A stretch of DNA of 64,000 bases. Source: Pseudomonas guineae. Lineage in GTDB: Bacteria > Pseudomonadota > Gammaproteobacteria > Pseudomonadales > Pseudomonadaceae. The notes under the pieces are model-generated. The model was not told where the DNA came from, searched no databases, and saw nothing but the letters and a program-made list of their open reading frames with translations. Positions 60,586 to 64,000 of the stretch are shown here, in pieces. The number at the start of each line of letters is the position of its first letter. Within the stretch, counting starts at the first letter, position 1. The position numbers and the translations under genes were made by a program. The stretch lies in assembly GCF_900113745.1 (NCBI RefSeq), contig NZ_FOQL01000006.1:100010-164009 (forward strand), read 5' to 3'.

Positions 60586-62352
60586 ATGCCTGATTTTTCT
60601 ATGCAAGCACGCAGCCTGGTCAGTGGCCGCGCGCAAGGCGATTTGCTGTATGCCGATGTTGGCCTGAGTTTCTGGGGCGGAGTCGACCCCTTCAGCGGTG
60701 AAGTGATCGACCGCCATCACCCCTTGAACGGTAACGTCATCAGCGGATGCGTGCTGGCTATTCCCAGCGGCCGCGGCTCCTGCACCGGCAGCAGCGTATT
60801 GCTGGAACTGATTCTTAACGGGCACGCACCCGCCGCTCTAGTGGTGGCGCACCCCGAAGAAATTCTCAGCCTGGGCGTTCTGATTGCTCAGGCGTTGTTC
60901 GAGCGCAGCCTGCCGGTTATCTGTATCGGCCAAGCGGCATTCGAACGCCTGCACGATTGCACCTTTGTGCGCGTCGACGGCAGCCAGATCAACGCCTACG
61001 TCACAGCACCTATAGACGACCAACCCGCGCCGTCACTGACACCTGAAACATCACCTCAGCACAGCGACCTGATGCTCACCGACTTCGACCACGCCGTGCT
61101 CGCAGGCGAGCACGGCAAAGCCGCACAAGTCGCCATGCAGATCGTTCTGCGTATGGCGGAACTGCAAGGTGCTCGCGAGCTGATCGACATCAGCCAGGCG
61201 CACATCGATGGCTGCATCTATACCGGCCCGGCGAGCCTGCGCTTCGCTGAGCAGCTGGTTACGTGGGGTGCGAAGGTGCGGGTGCCGACGACGCTCAACG
61301 CCATCTCTGTAGACCAACGACGCTGGCGCGCCCAAGGCATTGACCCAGCCTTCGGTGAACCGGCCAGCGCCTTGGGCGATGCCTATATGGCGATGGGCGC
61401 CCAACTGAGCTTTACCTGCGCGCCCTACCTGCTCGACAGCGCGCCAGAAGCCGGTGATCAGGTGGTCTGGGCCGAGTCCAACGCCGTGGTATTTGCCAAT
61501 AGCGTGCTGGCGGCACGCACCCAGAAATACCCCGACTTTCTCGATATCTGCATTGCCCTGACCGGCCGGGCGCCGCTGATCGGCTGTCACCTGACCACAG
61601 GACGGCTGGCCACGTTACAGATCAACGTGCCGGCGCTGGGAGACGTGGACGACGCCTTCTACCCGCTGCTCGGTTACCACATCGGCGCCCTGGCCGGCAG
61701 CCAGATCCCCGTGATCTGCGGTTTGCAGCAGGCGCAGCCGAGCCGCGATGACCTCAAAGCCTTCGGTGCGGCCTTCGCCACCACCTCAGGCGCGCCGATG
61801 TTCCATATCGTCGGTGTGACCCCAGAAGCGGCCACCTGCGAACAGGCACTGGGCGGCATGGCAGCGCAGCGCCAGCTTGATATTAGCGCGCAAGACCTGC
61901 TTGCCAGCTGGCACGAACTGAACAGCGCCAGCAGCCCAGACCTCGGCCTGGTGTCGCTGGGCAATCCGCATTTCTCGTTAAGTGAATGTGCGGCGCTGGC
62001 CCGGCTCTGTGCGGGCCGAGATAAACACCCGGAGGTGGCAGTGGTGATCACCTGCGGCCGCCACGTGCTTGAGCAAGCACGACAAGCCGGCCATGTCGCT
62101 GCGCTGGAGGCTTTCGGCGTGCAATTCGTCACGGATACCTGCTGGTGCATGCTCGGTGAGCCGGTGCTACCGGTCAGCGCCAAGAACCTGATGACCAACT
62201 CTGGCAAATACGCCCACTACGCACCGGGCTTGGTCGGCCGCCGCGTGCACTTCGCCAGCCTGGCTGCGTGCGTCGACGCGGCCTGTAGCGGCCAAGCCAG
62301 CGGCGATCTGCCGAGTTGGTTGCGCCAAACATCCCGCCATGGAGGTTATTGA
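60586..62352 (+). CDS. Aconitase X, type I: cis-3-hydroxy-L-proline dehydratase-like
   Basis: 588 residues from the ATG at 60586, with GGGAG upstream. The N-terminal swivel domain (NGNVISGCVLAIPSGRGSCT; about residues 1-140) is fused to the large domain, the type I arrangement; in type II these are separate genes. The large domain keeps LDICIALTGRAPLIGCHLTT, CHLTTGR and GLVSLGNPHFSLSECAALAR, plus TCGRHVLEQA and NSGKYAHYAPG. Related enzymes dehydrate cis-3-hydroxy-L-proline to pyrroline-2-carboxylate using an iron centre bound by Cys residues. It is the second gene of the transport unit; the permease starts 3 bp after its stop. Confidence 0.9.
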   Translation: MPDFSMQARSLVSGRAQGDLLYADVGLSFWGGVDPFSGEVIDRHHPLNGNVISGCVLAIPSGRGSCTGSSVLLELILNGHAPAALVVAHPEEILSLGVLIAQALFERSLPVICIGQAAFERLHDCTFVRVDGSQINAYVTAPIDDQPAPSLTPETSPQHSDLMLTDFDHAVLAGEHGKAAQVAMQIVLRMAELQGARELIDISQAHIDGCIYTGPASLRFAEQLVTWGAKVRVPTTLNAISVDQRRWRAQGIDPAFGEPASALGDAYMAMGAQLSFTCAPYLLDSAPEAGDQVVWAESNAVVFANSVLAARTQKYPDFLDICIALTGRAPLIGCHLTTGRLATLQINVPALGDVDDAFYPLLGYHIGALAGSQIPVICGLQQAQPSRDDLKAFGAAFATTSGAPMFHIVGVTPEAATCEQALGGMAAQRQLDISAQDLLASWHELNSASSPDLGLVSLGNPHFSLSECAALARLCAGRDKHPEVAVVITCGRHVLEQARQAGHVAALEAFGVQFVTDTCWCMLGEPVLPVSAKNLMTNSGKYAHYAPGLVGRRVHFASLAACVDAACSGQASGDLPSWLRQTSRHGGY

Positions 62353-62355
62353 GCA

Positions 62356-63021
62356 ATGTTCGATTACAGCTTCCATTGGCGCTCGGCCTTCAAGGCGCTG
62401 CCCGATATGCTCGGCGGCGCGTGGGTCACCTTCGAAACCGCCGCCCTGTCGATGATCTTCGGCGTGCTAATCGCCCTCTGTCTGACCCTGATGCGGCAAA
62501 CAAAAAACCCTTTAGCCCGCGGCTTCGGCAACGCCTGGGTATCAGTGGCGCGCAACACGCCGTCACTGTTCCAGATCTACTTGCTGTACTTCGGCCTGGG
62601 CTCGTTCGGCATTCACATCAGTTCTTGGGCGGCATTGCTCGCAGGGATCACCTTCAACAATGCCGGCTATCTGGCGGAGAACTTTCGCGGCGGGCTCAAG
62701 GCAGTACCGGAGACGCAAATGCGTGCGGCCCGCTCGTTGGGCATGAGCGCATTCAAAACCTACCAGCTGGTGATCATCCCGCAATTGCTGCGCATCGTGT
62801 TCTACCCACTGACCAATCAGATGGTCTGGGCAGTATTGATGACCTCACTGGGCGTCATTGTCGGCCTCAACAACGACCTTACCGGGGTCACCCAGGGTTA
62901 CAACGTGAAGACCTTCCGCACCTTCGAGTACTTCGCACTCGCGGCGGTTCTTTACTACCTGATCGCCAAAGCCATCGTACTGGTCGCCCGCCTACTCGGC
63001 TGGCGCCTGTTCCGCTACTAG
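62356..63021 (+). CDS. Amino acid ABC transporter permease
   Basis: 221 residues with five hydrophobic helices of the HisMQ family: GAWVTFETAALSMIFGVLIA, SVARNTPSLFQIYLLYFGLG and the EAA loop LGMSAFKTYQLVIIPQLLRI. It forms the channel with the next gene's product. GGAGG within the end of aconitase X gives translational coupling. Confidence 0.94.
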   Translation: MFDYSFHWRSAFKALPDMLGGAWVTFETAALSMIFGVLIALCLTLMRQTKNPLARGFGNAWVSVARNTPSLFQIYLLYFGLGSFGIHISSWAALLAGITFNNAGYLAENFRGGLKAVPETQMRAARSLGMSAFKTYQLVIIPQLLRIVFYPLTNQMVWAVLMTSLGVIVGLNNDLTGVTQGYNVKTFRTFEYFALAAVLYYLIAKAIVLVARLLGWRLFRY

Positions 63022-63028
63022 GAGGGTA

Positions 63029-63685
63029 ATGGCCATGTTGACTACCAGCATCACCTCGACCGACCTGCTATTCCTGCTGCAAGGGGCCTGGACCACCATC
63101 CTGCTGACCTTGTGGGCCATGCTGCTGGGCACCGCCGGCGGGGTTATCTGCGGCCTGCTGCGCGCTACCTTGCCACGCGCCACACTGCCGCTGGCCTGGG
63201 TGCTGGATGCCTTTCGCAGCGTGCCGCTGCTGATCCAGTTCGTCTTGTTCAACTCACTGAAAAGCATTGCCGGTTTGGACTGGAGCGCGTTCTCAGTCGC
63301 CTGCGCTGTACTCGGCGTGTATGCCGCCGCCTACTGCACCGAGATCGTCCGTAGCGGCGTGCTGGCGGTATCACCCAACGTGCGCCGGGCAGGACGCTCA
63401 CTGGGCCTGAATTACTGGCAAGACCTGCGCTACATCGTCATGCCGATGGCCACCCGCATCGCGTTTCCCGGTTGGCTCAACCTGACCTTGTCGGTGATGA
63501 AAGACACCGCCCTGGTCATGTGGATCGGCATTGTCGAGCTGCTACGCGCCTCGCAAATCATCGTTACACGTATCCAAGAGCCGCTGCTGGTGCTGTGCAT
63601 CGCCGGGCTTATCTACTACTTCATCAGCCTGGTGGTGGCCCGCTTGGGCAATCAACTGGAGAAAAGGTGGCAGGAAAATGATTGA
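63029..63685 (+). CDS. Amino acid ABC transporter permease, second subunit
   Basis: 218 residues, HisMQ type: QGAWTTILLTLWAMLLGTAG, DAFRSVPLLIQFVLFNSL and the EAA loop GRSLGLNYWQDLRYIVMPMA. It pairs with the permease encoded upstream, 7 bp away, with GGAGGG before the ATG. The end overlaps the ATPase gene by 8 bp. Confidence 0.94.
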   Translation: MAMLTTSITSTDLLFLLQGAWTTILLTLWAMLLGTAGGVICGLLRATLPRATLPLAWVLDAFRSVPLLIQFVLFNSLKSIAGLDWSAFSVACAVLGVYAAAYCTEIVRSGVLAVSPNVRRAGRSLGLNYWQDLRYIVMPMATRIAFPGWLNLTLSVMKDTALVMWIGIVELLRASQIIVTRIQEPLLVLCIAGLIYYFISLVVARLGNQLEKRWQEND

Positions 63686-64000
63686 GATCGAAAACGTACA
63701 CAAATCCTTCGGCGACCTCGATGTCATCAAGGGCGTGAGCCTGACGGTGAACAAAGGCGAAGTGGTGTCCATCATCGGTGGCTCTGGCTCCGGCAAATCG
63801 ACCCTGTTGATGTGCATCAACGGCTTGGAAGTCATCCAGCAAGGCAGCATTCGTGTCGACGGTACCGAGGTGCACAACAAAGCCACCGACCTCAATCGCC
63901 TGCGGCAGAAAATCGGCATCGTCTTCCAACAGTGGAATGCGTTTCCGCACCTGACCGTGCTGGAGAACGTCATGCTGGCACCGCGCAAAGTGCTCGGCCA
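63678..64000 (+). CDS. Amino acid ABC transporter ATP-binding protein, 3' truncated
   Basis: 107 residues before the window ends, out of about 240. MIEIENVHKSFGDLDVIKGV opens it, Walker A is GGSGSGKST and the Q-loop is GIVFQQWNAFPHLTV. The signature, Walker B and His switch lie beyond the edge. It starts eight bases inside the permease gene. It energises uptake of the hydroxyproline-type substrate. Confidence 0.93.
   Translation, partial: MIEIENVHKSFGDLDVIKGVSLTVNKGEVVSIIGGSGSGKSTLLMCINGLEVIQQGSIRVDGTEVHNKATDLNRLRQKIGIVFQQWNAFPHLTVLENVMLAPRKVLG

Noticed and set aside
1..64000. tRNA, rRNA, CRISPR arrays, IS elements, prophage genes
   Set aside because: None was recognised by eye; no transposase, integrase or spaced direct-repeat array is present. 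A tRNA search by program could still find one in the gaps.

Overview
The window is about 64 kb of GC-rich chromosomal DNA that reads as Pseudomonas or a close relative. The evidence is an arcDABC operon behind an Anr/FNR-type box, families largely confined to this genus (DUF5064, PA4642-like), a FabH-like/ECF sigma/zinc-finger trio arranged like PA3286-PA3284 of P. aeruginosa, and dispersed intergenic palindromes typical of Pseudomonas. Both ends are cut inside genes. I see no rRNA, tRNA, CRISPR array, prophage or insertion sequence.

Left part (1-22.5 kb): a very large cyclic beta-1,2-glucan synthase-like protein (5' end outside), a ModE-type HTH protein, a DUF3309 peptide, phosphoglucomutase, a receiver-PAS-GGDEF-EAL protein, two Crp/Fnr regulators, a conserved hypothetical gene, the fabH-like/sigma/anti-sigma operon, a LysE exporter, a solute-binding protein, a lipoprotein, a HIT protein and an amidase. 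A possible glutathione S-transferase remnant precedes the amidase.

Centre left (22.5-34.3 kb): a secreted nuclease, a third Crp/Fnr regulator, and a two-gene photoreceptor unit. This unit is photoactive yellow protein (pyp) followed by an adenylate-forming p-coumarate-activating enzyme with an N-terminal acyl-carrier-like domain. GTAC-containing inverted repeats lie upstream of pyp and of two of the Crp/Fnr genes. Next come a divergent LysR/VOC pair, DUF5064 and arcDABC (fermentative arginine use under oxygen limitation).

Centre right (34.3-53.8 kb, almost all minus strand): a solute-binding protein, HrpA helicase, a tautomerase, a GldA/GldF/GldG-like ABC operon, and a catabolic block consisting of a TRAP transporter, a gamma-glutamyl-amine-type glutamine synthetase homologue, an aldehyde dehydrogenase and an Fe-dependent alcohol dehydrogenase. 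These are followed by an alpha/beta hydrolase, a TetR plus Old Yellow Enzyme pair, and a PA4642-like gene.

Right end (53.9-64 kb, plus strand): a hydroxyproline catabolic island. It holds a GntR regulator, 4-hydroxyproline epimerase, a three-subunit D-hydroxyproline dehydrogenase-type complex with overlapping genes, a PAS-AraC regulator, and a second unit of solute-binding protein, aconitase X (cis-3-hydroxyproline dehydratase type), two ABC permeases and an ATPase cut by the window edge. A nearly identical 13-bp motif precedes the GntR gene and the binding-protein gene, which suggests that the regulator links the two.
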